From assembly GCF_003609775.1 (NCBI RefSeq), contig NZ_AP018049.1, positions 186,001 through 250,000 of the forward strand: 64,000 nucleotides of DNA, in the 5' to 3' direction. Below are positions 35,999 through 45,032 of this stretch, one piece after another. Position 1 is the stretch's first letter. Every line of letters starts with the position of its first letter. The notes under the pieces are model-generated. The model searched no databases and was not told the DNA's origin. It saw only the letters and a program-made list of their open reading frames with translations. The position numbers and the translations under genes are program-made. Origin of the DNA: Prevotella melaninogenica (GTDB lineage: Bacteria > Bacteroidota > Bacteroidia > Bacteroidales > Bacteroidaceae).

Positions 35999-37978
35999 TT
36001 AGAAACTGAGCACCATTGCTTGTCGTTGAGCCAAAGGAATATTCTTTGTGAGGTCTACTGTAGCACCTGTGAGGACATCGATTGCAGTGGTATGTGTACC
36101 AATTACTTCGGCATAACGGGCTACATCGACTTGGTTGTCGGCCTTTTTTCCATTGAGGATGGTGAGGACCGTCTTGCCATTATGTTGACGTGCAAGAACG
36201 TAAACACCATGGTGAGGAATGAATTGGGTCTGAGAACCATTGATAATTACATCGTTGTTCTGTCGCCAATGGAGGAGACGGCTGGTCCAATCAAACATTG
36301 CATTCTCGGCTTTGGTACGGCCTTCACGTGTGAACTTATTGACCTTATCGCCTGGGAAACCACCTGGGAAGTCTTGACGTACATTACCATCGGTCTTCTC
36401 TTTTGTACCATTCATCAGAATCTCCGTACCATAATAAAGCTGCGGGATACGCTTCATTGTCAGCAAGAGGGCGTACGCCTGCTTCAAAGCCGTTGAATCC
36501 TTACCATTGCCAAGATAGCGATCAGTATCGTGATTCTCAATGAATGCCATCACAGAAGATGGGTCAGTGTAGAGGTAATCGAAGCAAAGAGAGTTGTAAA
36601 TGCGGTTCCATCCTTTCCACCAGTCGTCTGTTTCCTCGTTCTTTGCCTGCGAAAGACGATCAAAGAAGGCGAAGTCCATTACCGTTTTTAGATAGCTGTT
36701 GACATCAGAGAGCTTGCTGTCTTTTTGCCAAGCAGCCGTGTAAGCAGGTTCTGTTACCCATGTTTCGCCAACGGTGTTGAAGTTAGGATATTCCTTATTG
36801 AGGACCTTCATCCAGTCTGCCATTGCTTGTCGGTCTGCGTAAGGGTAAGTATCCATACGGATACCATCAATACCAACGGTCTCAATCCACCAAATAGAAT
36901 TCTGAATCAGATACTTGATAACGTGTGGATTGCGCTGGTTGAGGTCGGGCATTGACGATACAAACCATCCATCAACAGTCTCAGCCATATCCACTTTGCT
37001 GGCGTATGGGTCAAGAACAGGAGTGAGTTTGTAACTTGTCTGAAGTCCATAATTAGGACTGTTAAACCAGTCTTTTGATGGATAGTCTTTGATAGTCTTG
37101 CCGTTCTCATCCATGCGTGTGCCCTTAGCCCATGGATGATAGTCGCCACAATGGTTGAAAATCATATCCATAACCACCTTCAACCCCTTCTTATGACATT
37201 CATCTACGAGGGCTTTATATTCTTCGTTCGTACCGAAGCGAGGGTCAACGCGATAGTAATCGGTTGTTGCATAGCCGTGGTAGGTACTGTGTTTGCCACC
37301 ATCGGCAGGGCGATCATTCTCTAATACTGGCGTAAACCAGAGTGCTGTAACACCAAGGTCGGTGAAGTAATCGAGGTGTTGGCGGAGTCCTTCGAGGTCG
37401 CCACCATGTCGAAGACTTGGCTCATTGCGGTCGCAGAGTTGGTCTTCCATCCCTTTAATAACGTCGTTCTTTGGGTTACCATTAGCAAAACGATCGGGCA
37501 TCAACATATACAATACATCCGAAATATCGAAGCCTTTTCGCTCTGTTCCAGCCATCTCACGTGCCTTTAGTTGGAACTTCTTCGTAGTCTTTTTACTATT
37601 CTTATTAGCGAAGGTAAGGGTTATCTCACCCGGTTTCGCCCCTTTTAAGTTAAGATAAACAAGGAGGTAATTAGGTGAATCGAGGCGTACGAGCGAGTCA
37701 ATCTTTACGTTAGGGTAGTCCGTTGTGACGTCAGCAAACTTGATATCCTTGCCATATACCATTAGCTGTAACGTTGGGTCCTGCATGTCAGCGAACCAGT
37801 TGGTAGGGTCAATGCGGGTAACGTTCGGTGTAGCTGTTCGATTATTGGCTTTCTTTTGAACTGCCGTACTGTTCTGAGCGGTCATAGGAGATGATAAAAG
37901 AAGTAAGAATAAAAGAATCTTCCAAGTCTTTTGAAAGAGAGGAAGATTAGGATAGTTGGTTCTTTGTTTGCGGTTCAT
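35999..37978 (-). CDS. neopullulanase/cyclomaltodextrinase-like GH13 (SusA-like)
   Basis: The 659-residue exported enzyme probably cleaves maltodextrins in the periplasm. A signal anchor near 20-34 (ILLFLLLLSSPMTAQ) is followed by an N-terminal beta domain (about 50-140) and the GH13 barrel: nucleophile Asp376 (GIRMD), acid/base Glu405 (GETW), Asp484 (ENHDTDR). MIFNHCGDYH is region I. It is the last gene of the minus-strand malQ-pulA-neopullulanase unit, 151 bases after pulA, and ends at a shared terminator. It is analogous to SusA of B. thetaiotaomicron. Confidence 0.92.
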   Translation of the reverse strand: MNRKQRTNYPNLPLFQKTWKILLFLLLLSSPMTAQNSTAVQKKANNRTATPNVTRIDPTNWFADMQDPTLQLMVYGKDIKFADVTTDYPNVKIDSLVRLDSPNYLLVYLNLKGAKPGEITLTFANKNSKKTTKKFQLKAREMAGTERKGFDISDVLYMLMPDRFANGNPKNDVIKGMEDQLCDRNEPSLRHGGDLEGLRQHLDYFTDLGVTALWFTPVLENDRPADGGKHSTYHGYATTDYYRVDPRFGTNEEYKALVDECHKKGLKVVMDMIFNHCGDYHPWAKGTRMDENGKTIKDYPSKDWFNSPNYGLQTSYKLTPVLDPYASKVDMAETVDGWFVSSMPDLNQRNPHVIKYLIQNSIWWIETVGIDGIRMDTYPYADRQAMADWMKVLNKEYPNFNTVGETWVTEPAYTAAWQKDSKLSDVNSYLKTVMDFAFFDRLSQAKNEETDDWWKGWNRIYNSLCFDYLYTDPSSVMAFIENHDTDRYLGNGKDSTALKQAYALLLTMKRIPQLYYGTEILMNGTKEKTDGNVRQDFPGGFPGDKVNKFTREGRTKAENAMFDWTSRLLHWRQNNDVIINGSQTQFIPHHGVYVLARQHNGKTVLTILNGKKADNQVDVARYAEVIGTHTTAIDVLTGATVDLTKNIPLAQRQAMVLSF

Positions 37979-38004
37979 TTTAGGTAATTTGTTTTGCTGT
38001 GGTA

Positions 38005-38050
38005 TTGGGCTTATTAGCCGTATTAGCCTAATAGGACCAATAAGCCCAAT
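38005..38050. repeat. family C repeat between pulA and neopullulanase
   Basis: GGGCTTATTAGCC, GTATTAGCCTAATAGG and CCAATAAGCCC form an imperfect palindrome inside the operon's intercistronic gap. Confidence 0.5.
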
Positions 38051-38129
38051 ATTCCTGACAGCTATTAATAATCTGCTGAATGGTCAGTACTCCTCTCTTC
38101 GAGGGAGAAGTGGAGAAGGATAGGGGCCC

Positions 38130-40043
38130 TTAATCATGCAAGATAAGGGCTGACTGGGCATCAACCATTACCTCACCACCTTCCATCTTGCCTAATCCAG
38201 CCTCATTCACTTCACCATTTGCACATACGATAGTGTACTGACCCTTAGGGATGTTTACGGTGCGAAGCTCCTTGTTGGCGTTGAGGATGACGTAGATGTT
38301 CTTCCACTTGTCACCACCAGCGTGGTCTTTTAGACGGAAAGCAACCAAACAGTCCTGTACAGGAAGGAACTCAAGATGCTTGCGAACGAGGTCGGCTTTG
38401 CCCAATCGGAAGGCTGGGTGTGCCTTGCGAAGGTTGATGAGTCCACTGTAATAGTTGAATACCTGTGGATAAGTCTTGAGGTTATTCCAGTCGAGGTGAT
38501 TGATACTATCAGGTGAATTATACGAGTTATGCACTCCTTTCTTGTTACGAAGCATCTCCTCACCAGAGAGCATGAAAGGTACACCCTGTGATGTGAAGAT
38601 AGCTGTTTGGGCAAGTTCATTCAGACGAATCAGCTCATTCTCGTCGTATTCAGCCTCTGGAATAGAAGCCTTCAGACGGTCAACAAGACACAAATCATCG
38701 TGACAGCTGACGTAAGAAATCATCTGAGTAGGCTCAAGAGCGTATGGTTTCTTAGAATAATTTACCTTTGAGTAATCTACCTGTGGATGCTCAATCATAC
38801 CTGCGATACCCGCTTTTAGACTCTCTTCCAAGCCTGTAACACCACCAAGGAAACCGGGCTTATGGTCGTCAGAGAAGGGTCCACGCAAGGCATCACGAAT
38901 ATCATCAGAGAAAGCAGCAATGCCCGGCATCTGTGGAACAGCAGCCTTCATAGCCAACTTCTCATGTGGGTAAGCACAGGTACCAGCACTCCAACCCTCT
39001 CCATAAACGAATATCTCAGGGTCGATAGCATTGAGTTCACGACGGATTTCGTTCATGGTTTGAATGTCATGTACGCCCATAAGGTCTACACGGAAGCCAT
39101 CAATATGATATTCATTTACCCAATACTTCATTGACTCCAGCATATAATCGCGCATCAAAGGACGCTCACTTGCTGTCTCATTGCCACACCCTGAGCCATC
39201 TGATGGTGTACCATCAGCTTTGTATCGGTAGTAAGCCTTAGGATAAGTACGCTCAAAGTTGCTATTTGCGAGGTCGAAAGTATGGTTGTAAACAACGTCG
39301 AGGATAACTCTGATACCCGCTTTGTGCAATGCTTGTACCATCTGTTTGAACTCCGTGATACGACGAGTTGGCAGATTAGCATCGTATGAATAGCTTCCCT
39401 CTGGTACATTGTAGTTCAATGGGTCATATCCCCAATTATACTGTGGAACGTCTGGCTTGGATTCATCTACTGATGCAAAATCGAACGAAGGGAGGATATG
39501 TACAGCATTAATACCCAACTTCTTCAAGTGGTCAATAGCCTTCTGCTCTGTCAAGGCAAGGTATTTACCCTTGTGCATTAAGCCCGATGAGTTATCAATA
39601 GAGAAGTCACGATGGTGCAACTCATAGATAATGAGATCTGCCGGACTCTTAGTCGGTACACGACGATCGCTCTCCCAGCCCGTTGGGTTAGTCTCCTTCA
39701 TGTCAACAACGGCACCACGACCGCCATTACAACCTACCGCTTTGGCAAAGACACCCGGTGTCTCGCCGTGTCCGATATCGAAGGTATAGAACTTACCTTT
39801 GAGATCTCCCTTCACAGTAGCAGTCCAAGTGTTGTCTCCACTTGGTGTAAGTTTCACCTTCTTGTAGGCTTTTCCACCTCGTCCTGCCTCATAAAGGCGG
39901 AGCGTTGGTTTAGAGGGAGCATTGAGGCGGAAGGTTGTCTCACTCGGAGAATAGGACATCTCGTTGAATCGCTGCTGAGCAGTAGCGTTCTGTGAGAATA
40001 TGAAAGCAGCAACAGATGCTGCAAGTTTATATTTTATTTTCAT
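38130..40043 (-). CDS. pulA: type I pullulanase (GH13)
   Basis: It debranches alpha-1,6 links in pullulan, starch or glycogen fragments. The signature YNWGYDP is at 202-208, with nucleophile Asp320 (GFRVD) and acid/base Glu349 (YGEGW), and SYVSCHDDLCL as region IV. A CBM48-like N-terminal domain spans about 25-115. A hydrophobic leader (MKIKYKLAASVAAFIFSQNATAQ) suggests export to the periplasm. 637 residues. It lies 131 bases downstream of malQ and 151 upstream of the neopullulanase gene. Confidence 0.93.
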   Translation of the reverse strand: MKIKYKLAASVAAFIFSQNATAQQRFNEMSYSPSETTFRLNAPSKPTLRLYEAGRGGKAYKKVKLTPSGDNTWTATVKGDLKGKFYTFDIGHGETPGVFAKAVGCNGGRGAVVDMKETNPTGWESDRRVPTKSPADLIIYELHHRDFSIDNSSGLMHKGKYLALTEQKAIDHLKKLGINAVHILPSFDFASVDESKPDVPQYNWGYDPLNYNVPEGSYSYDANLPTRRITEFKQMVQALHKAGIRVILDVVYNHTFDLANSNFERTYPKAYYRYKADGTPSDGSGCGNETASERPLMRDYMLESMKYWVNEYHIDGFRVDLMGVHDIQTMNEIRRELNAIDPEIFVYGEGWSAGTCAYPHEKLAMKAAVPQMPGIAAFSDDIRDALRGPFSDDHKPGFLGGVTGLEESLKAGIAGMIEHPQVDYSKVNYSKKPYALEPTQMISYVSCHDDLCLVDRLKASIPEAEYDENELIRLNELAQTAIFTSQGVPFMLSGEEMLRNKKGVHNSYNSPDSINHLDWNNLKTYPQVFNYYSGLINLRKAHPAFRLGKADLVRKHLEFLPVQDCLVAFRLKDHAGGDKWKNIYVILNANKELRTVNIPKGQYTIVCANGEVNEAGLGKMEGGEVMVDAQSALILHD

Positions 40044-40110
40044 TGGGTGTTGAATGTTGGGTGTTGAATGTTGGGTGTTGATGATTTGGATGATGGGTGT
40101 TGGGGGGGGT
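40044..40110. repeat. 14-bp tandem repeat with G8 tract in the malQ-pulA gap
   Basis: GGGTGTTGAATGTT repeats with a 14-bp period (two full copies and degenerate ones), followed by eight consecutive G at 40102-40109. Both features are prone to slippage. They lie just upstream of the pulA start codon in the operon's mRNA. Confidence 0.65.
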
Positions 40111-40119
40111 GTTGAATAT

Positions 40120-40168
40120 TAGGTGATGATGGATTGTTATAACAATTTACAATAGCCATCATCACCTA
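40120..40168. other. intercistronic hairpin after malQ
   Basis: TAGGTGATGATGG (40120-40132) pairs with CCATCATCACCTA (40156-40168), a perfect 13-bp stem. No U-run follows on the minus strand, so it probably protects or separates messages instead of ending transcription. Confidence 0.55.
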
Positions 40169-40174
40169 TTCTTT

Positions 40175-42868
40175 TTATCGACCCGCCTGATAGATAAGGT
40201 CTGTTATCTGCTCATTGAAAGCCTTATTCTTCATCAAGTCCTCAATGCTAACGTGCATACGGTAACGCCAGTAATGCTTTGGATTGGCAGGAACATTGAT
40301 ACGCTCAGCATTAGGGTCAGCCAAACGCAATTCCTCGTCGATGCTCATCCAGTCCTGAATACCGAGGATACAGAGCATACTTGGTGATGTAAGGTGACGG
40401 CTTACGATGTCTCTTGCCAACCAACCTGGTAGTGGGTGAGGTGCTGGACCACCACGATGTAACATACTATTGAAGTAATCCTGCGCACGTTCCCAGTCTT
40501 CATCCCACCACTGACGTAGCGTTGCCATGTCGTGAGTAGAGATGGTGCTAACACTGCGGTAAGGGTTCTCACCAAGATGACCGAAGCGTACCTTTGGATC
40601 CTTTGGCATACTCTGAATCTCAAGGCTGAGAATACGTAGCTCATTCATCACCCATGCTACGCAATCAGGAACCATTCCCAAGTCCTCTGCACAGACAAGC
40701 ATACGAGTCGCATTCACCAACTTAGGCAACTTCTTCATAGCCTCCTGATACCAGAACTGGTTATTACGACGATAGAAGTAATCGTTGTAAAGCTTATTGA
40801 ATATAGCCTTATCGCTATCGTAGAGACTCTCATAAATAAAGTCGAACTGTACGCAGATACGTGGATGGAAGCGGTTTGGATCCTTATGGTCACGAACGAA
40901 GAGAACATTGCTGATTAATGCGTAAAGTCCGTCACGCAGCCAGATGTCAACATCAGAGGTCTTACCAGCAAATGCTTTCTCAACCTTTCGCTGTGTGTCA
41001 TACGCTGAACGCATCTTGTATCTGTCGCCCCATACATGTTCCACATACTTCTGTCTTACCTCATCAGCGTGCTCACGGAAGATGCGATCGAGTACCCAAT
41101 CGGCAATGAATGGCTCAGTGAAGAGTTCTTCCTGCCAGTGTAGACCATAGCCTTCAATCTCCTCACGGCTCATACCGAGTGATGGAGAGAACTGACCAAG
41201 CAGTCCGTGTACCGAATGAATAGGAATCTCCCAGATACGGAAGAAGCCGAGAACGTGGTCGATGCGATAAGCATCAAAGTATTGCGCCATATTCTGGAAG
41301 CGGTTTACCCACCACTGACAGCCGTCCTTAATCATCTCATCCCAGTTGTAAGTAGGGAAACCCCAGTTCTGACCATTCACTGAGAAATCATCAGGTGGAG
41401 CACCCGCCTGCCCGTTAAGGTTGAAGTAACGTGGTTCTGTCCATACGTCACAGCCATAGCGATTAACACCGATAGGAATGTCACCCTTGAGGATAATCTT
41501 ATGAGCCTGTGCATATTCGTGTACCGCCTTCAGCTGACTGCTCAACACGAACTGTACGTAATAGAAGAAAGCCACCTCTTTATAAGCCTTGTCCTTAGGA
41601 TTAGACAATGCCTTGCGGTCAGCCTCATCCCATTGCTTATGGTCTGGCCAGTGAGAGAAGTCGGCTGTTCCGAACTTATCTCTCATATAAGAATACTGTG
41701 CGTAAGGCACGAGCCAACTCTCTGTTTCAGCAAAGAAGGTTTTGAAAGCAGTGCTTTCGAGTACCTTAGTACCTTCCTGTTCAAAGAGCAGACGGAGGTA
41801 TTCATTCTTCGCATCGTTCACGCGCTCATAGTCAATCTGTGGTAGTGCGTTAAGCTCTTTGCGTAGTTTCTCGAACTTCTCACTCTGTTTCTTGTCCTTC
41901 AATGCAGGTAATGCAGTAAGGTCAGCATACTGTGGATGGAGGGCAAAGATAGAGATACAGCTGTATGGATAAGAGTCTGTCCACGTGTGTGTGATAGTTG
42001 TGTCGTTGATAGGGAGAATCTGCAGCGCACGCTGGTTGGTCATACTCACCCAGTCAACCATCTTCTTCAAATCACCGAAGTCACCGATACCGAAGCTTGT
42101 TTCCGAACGGAGTGAGAACACTGGTACCAAAGTTCCTGCAACACGAACGGCAGGAAGTGGGAAAGCAGCCTCTGTCAATTCATAAACAACAACGTCGCCT
42201 TCGTCCATTGTAGGCAATGTCACGGTACGGTTGTCGCTGTACTCCCATACAAGATTCTCATTGCTATCATTGCTCTTGACGAAGAACTTTACTTCAAGTT
42301 GGTCGCCAACAAGTTTTGTAGCATCTAAGGTATAGCTCCACTCGTTGATATTATACTGTGCCATCTTCAGTGCCTTCTTCACGTTCCAAGCACCTAATGC
42401 AGGCTCAGCACCTACAAGATAGAGCTCATCCGTAGCACCTAACTGTGGTGCACGCACCTTCAGCGTGACAGCTTTGTTATAGTTATTGAGTTTACCCTTA
42501 GCCATCTTCTTGCCAGCAACACAATCGGTGATAGCAGAAGTATAGAGATAAGCATTGTCTGGAATATCACTCCAGTGGTCGTAAACACGATAGTTAAGAC
42601 TGCGTTCTGTGTCAAAGTCAAGACGATGATTCACGATACCCCATTCTTTTCGCTGTTCGTTATCTCCACAGAGAATGCTGTAGAAATATTCGATATGCGT
42701 TCCTGGCTTTGCATCTTTCTTCACTTCCACCTCCCAGTGGTAGCCATCAGATGTGCGCATTCTGTACTGTGAGGCCTCTATAGCCCCGTTGTGTTGACCT
42801 GTGATAATATTCAGGACAAGGTCTTGTCCGTAGTAGGTCTGGTAGTCAATGTGAAACTGTATGTTCAT
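40175..42868 (-). CDS. malQ: 4-alpha-glucanotransferase, GH77, DPE2-like with two N-terminal CBM20 domains
   Basis: It disproportionates maltose and maltodextrins in the cytoplasm. No signal peptide is present. Two starch-binding CBM20-like domains occupy about 1-110 and 125-235 (both with TYYGQDLVLN/ATDELYLVG-type starts and aromatic binding strands), followed by the GH77 barrel with FDAYRIDHVLGFFRIW (nucleophile Asp) and CAEDLGMVP (acid/base region). This 897-residue layout matches plant DPE2-type enzymes and their Bacteroidota relatives, not the shorter E. coli MalQ. It is the first gene of the minus-strand operon, with a LacI-type operator 55 bp upstream of the -7 box. Confidence 0.94.
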   Translation of the reverse strand: MNIQFHIDYQTYYGQDLVLNIITGQHNGAIEASQYRMRTSDGYHWEVEVKKDAKPGTHIEYFYSILCGDNEQRKEWGIVNHRLDFDTERSLNYRVYDHWSDIPDNAYLYTSAITDCVAGKKMAKGKLNNYNKAVTLKVRAPQLGATDELYLVGAEPALGAWNVKKALKMAQYNINEWSYTLDATKLVGDQLEVKFFVKSNDSNENLVWEYSDNRTVTLPTMDEGDVVVYELTEAAFPLPAVRVAGTLVPVFSLRSETSFGIGDFGDLKKMVDWVSMTNQRALQILPINDTTITHTWTDSYPYSCISIFALHPQYADLTALPALKDKKQSEKFEKLRKELNALPQIDYERVNDAKNEYLRLLFEQEGTKVLESTAFKTFFAETESWLVPYAQYSYMRDKFGTADFSHWPDHKQWDEADRKALSNPKDKAYKEVAFFYYVQFVLSSQLKAVHEYAQAHKIILKGDIPIGVNRYGCDVWTEPRYFNLNGQAGAPPDDFSVNGQNWGFPTYNWDEMIKDGCQWWVNRFQNMAQYFDAYRIDHVLGFFRIWEIPIHSVHGLLGQFSPSLGMSREEIEGYGLHWQEELFTEPFIADWVLDRIFREHADEVRQKYVEHVWGDRYKMRSAYDTQRKVEKAFAGKTSDVDIWLRDGLYALISNVLFVRDHKDPNRFHPRICVQFDFIYESLYDSDKAIFNKLYNDYFYRRNNQFWYQEAMKKLPKLVNATRMLVCAEDLGMVPDCVAWVMNELRILSLEIQSMPKDPKVRFGHLGENPYRSVSTISTHDMATLRQWWDEDWERAQDYFNSMLHRGGPAPHPLPGWLARDIVSRHLTSPSMLCILGIQDWMSIDEELRLADPNAERINVPANPKHYWRYRMHVSIEDLMKNKAFNEQITDLIYQAGR

Positions 42869-42891
42869 AGAGTTGGGTAGTTATTTTTCGT

Positions 42892-42922
42892 CAAAGATAA
42901 TAATATTAATCAGAAAAAGCAA
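42892..42922 (-). promoter_or_regulatory. malQ operon promoter
   Basis: On the minus strand, TTG (42922-42920), 20 bases and TATCTTTG (42899-42892) lie 23 bases before the malQ start. Confidence 0.7.
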
Positions 42923-42953
42923 TACCCTTTTACATGATTTATATCAATTCTTG

Positions 42954-42967
42954 CGCAATCGTTTGCA
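42954..42967. promoter_or_regulatory. LacI-type operator upstream of malQ
   Basis: CGCAATCGTTTGCA differs at one base from the palindrome at susC. Its near edge is 55 bp from the malQ -7 box. Confidence 0.75.
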
Positions 42968-43078
42968 TATTGCTGAATTGGCGATAATTCATGGCTAATC
43001 AACTAACGCTCTATAAGTATAAATAAAACCTTATTTTCGATGCTCTCTAACGCTACTTTGCTTTCGTGTTAGTGCTTA

Positions 43079-43113
43079 GCACCAATGGTGCACACGCCCA
43101 ACACCAATGGTGC
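43079..43113. repeat. family B cluster, two palindromes at 22-bp period
   Basis: GCACCAATGGTGC at 43079 and ACACCAATGGTGC at 43101, with a degenerate unit at 43123. Confidence 0.7.
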
Positions 43114-43281
43114 GGGGCTGCAACACGGTCGTTAGAAACGGTAAATAAGTTTTGTGATGGGTACTATATGACTTGTAAACTGCGAATGGCAAACTTGTAA
43201 GAGGATGTTTGTTAGCTGATGTTAGCTATTTATTTGCATAGGAAAGAATGCTTTATTGGGATTGATTTCTCAGTGCTTTAT

Positions 43282-43373
43282 CATTTCTTTTCATGGTGAT
43301 AAATATTTATTTACGTGAGAAGAAATATTTATTTTCATGAAGAAAAATATTTTTTTTCATGAAAATAACTTGT
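43282..43373. repeat. family A 92-bp array
   Basis: Palindromes start at 43289, 43311, 43333 and 43355 (TTTTCATGGTGA, TTTACGTGAGAA, TTTTCATGAAGA, TTTTCATGAAAA). The end motifs are degenerate here, but the four-unit 22-bp structure is intact. Confidence 0.8.
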
Positions 43374-43454
43374 TGGTGAGGGTAGAGTGGTAGTGAGTTG
43401 CTGATAGAAAAGGTTTATTTTGTTGAACGATAAGAGGTGTAAAAAGCGTTTGTA

Positions 43455-43495
43455 GAAAAGGAAAAGGTGTGCTGAAACACTTTTCAGCACACCCT
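43455..43495 (-). terminator. intrinsic terminator after the MFS transporter
   Basis: GGTGTGCTGAAA pairs perfectly with TTTCAGCACACC around a 4-base loop. The A-rich plus-strand flank gives a U-rich minus-strand tail. Confidence 0.8.
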
Positions 43496-43526
43496 TAAAT
43501 TCAGAGAGATTATAAAAAAGTTATTG

Positions 43527-44861
43527 TTACCCTTGCTCTGCAGGACGGCGTACCTTTATGAATCCAACGGACATTGCACCGAGGATAAGGGAAACGCCTG
43601 CTACAATCATCATATTACTTTGTACGGAGCCAACCATCTGGAGTAGTACTCCGCCAATAGCCGCAGCAATAATCTGTGGGATACAGATGGTTCCGTTGAA
43701 CAAGCCAAGATAAGTTCCCAAGTGGCCATAACCCTCGAGCGCATTGGTCACTAAGGTGAATGGCATTGCCAATATCGCCGCCCAAGCGCATCCAATGAGG
43801 AGGAATGGGATGAACATAACATACTGGTCGTGTACGAAGGCTGCGAGGATAAAGCCTGCTGCACCTAAGATAAGCGAGAAGGAGTATGCGAGTTTGGTGT
43901 TCTTGAACTGTGGAAGAACCATTGCCCACAGCACTGAGCCAATAGCTTGTACAGCAAAGAGAATACCTACCCAGTTGCCTGCTTCTTGATAGCCCTTTGT
44001 CATCGTTGCATCATGTGCAAGCATATCTACGCCCCAACAGTTAGCTGCTACGGTTCCATTGGTATAAGTCCACATATACATAAAGGCGAACCAGCAGAAG
44101 AACTGTACCAAACCGACTTTCCAGAAGGTAGATGGAGCGTTCTTAAGAAGTGTGAGTAAGTTTGCCTTTGATTCGTTCTCTGTATTCTTAACGCTATGGT
44201 ATTCAGCGTACTCCTTTGGTGGCATCTCCTTTACCTTGGCTGTGGTAAAGATAACACAGAGGATGAGGATGGCTGCACCAATATAGAAAGAATAGACCAC
44301 AGAGTCTGGTACTACACCCGATGGAGCTTGGTTAGAGATACCTAAGAAGGTGAAGAAGAATGGGAAGACGTAGCCGGCGATAGAGCCTGCATTGCAGAGG
44401 AAACTCTGAATAGAGTAGGCGAGTGTCTTCTGTTTTTCGTTGACCATATCTCCCACCAACATCTTAAAGGGTTGCATAGCCATATTGATACTTGTGTCGA
44501 GGAACATCAATGAGACAAGTCCAAATACCATAGCCGTTGAAACTGCCATACCTAAAGAGCCCGCATTCGGCAGCAGACACATCACGAGAACAGACATGGC
44601 TGCACCTACGAAGAGGTAAGGAATGCGACGTCCGAAGCGTGTCCACGTCTTGTCTGAGAGCGAACCAACAATCGGTTGTACGACGATACCCATCAATGGA
44701 GGGAGTATCCAGAAGTAGCTAAGATTGTGAGGGTCAGCACCTAATGTTGCGAAGATGCGTGAGATGTTGGCACTCTGCAGCGCGTACGCAATCTGCACTC
44801 CAAAGAATCCAAAGCTGAGATTCCAAAGTTGCCAGAAGCTTAAGTTAGGTTTTTGTTTCAT
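43527..44861 (-). CDS. maltose/maltodextrin-type MFS transporter (GPH/SLC45-like)
   Basis: The 444-residue inner-membrane protein has about 12 hydrophobic segments. The loop motif SDKTWTRFGRRIPY after helix 2 and the start FWQLWNLSFGFFGVQIAYALQSANISRIF are typical of the GPH/SLC45-like sugar symporters found in Bacteroidota starch loci. It would move maltose or short maltodextrins from periplasm to cytoplasm for MalQ. It lies downstream of lacI on the same strand (171-bp gap of repeats) and ends at its own terminator. The substrate is inferred from context. Confidence 0.88.
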   Translation of the reverse strand: MKQKPNLSFWQLWNLSFGFFGVQIAYALQSANISRIFATLGADPHNLSYFWILPPLMGIVVQPIVGSLSDKTWTRFGRRIPYLFVGAAMSVLVMCLLPNAGSLGMAVSTAMVFGLVSLMFLDTSINMAMQPFKMLVGDMVNEKQKTLAYSIQSFLCNAGSIAGYVFPFFFTFLGISNQAPSGVVPDSVVYSFYIGAAILILCVIFTTAKVKEMPPKEYAEYHSVKNTENESKANLLTLLKNAPSTFWKVGLVQFFCWFAFMYMWTYTNGTVAANCWGVDMLAHDATMTKGYQEAGNWVGILFAVQAIGSVLWAMVLPQFKNTKLAYSFSLILGAAGFILAAFVHDQYVMFIPFLLIGCAWAAILAMPFTLVTNALEGYGHLGTYLGLFNGTICIPQIIAAAIGGVLLQMVGSVQSNMMIVAGVSLILGAMSVGFIKVRRPAEQG

Positions 44862-44941
44862 TGTTATGTTAGATTTTGTGCTCCCTAAGTCCCTCTTGAG
44901 AGGGAGTGCGAAGCTTGTGTTGTTTGTTTTCTTTTGAAGAT

Positions 44942-44985
44942 AGGGTTATTAGGCTTATTGGGCTTATTGGGCAAATAAGCCCAAT
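44942..44985. repeat. family C repeat
   Basis: GGTTATTAGGCTTATTGGGC and a second GGGCTTATTGGGCAAATAAGCCC-like palindrome lie in the MFS-lacI gap. Next to it, at 44998-45030, is a CTCCCCTCC/GGAGGGG palindrome of another common intergenic type. Confidence 0.5.
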
Positions 44986-45032
44986 TTTGTCCTCAGCACT
45001 CCCCTCCTTTGGAGGGGTTGGGGGAGGGCTCC

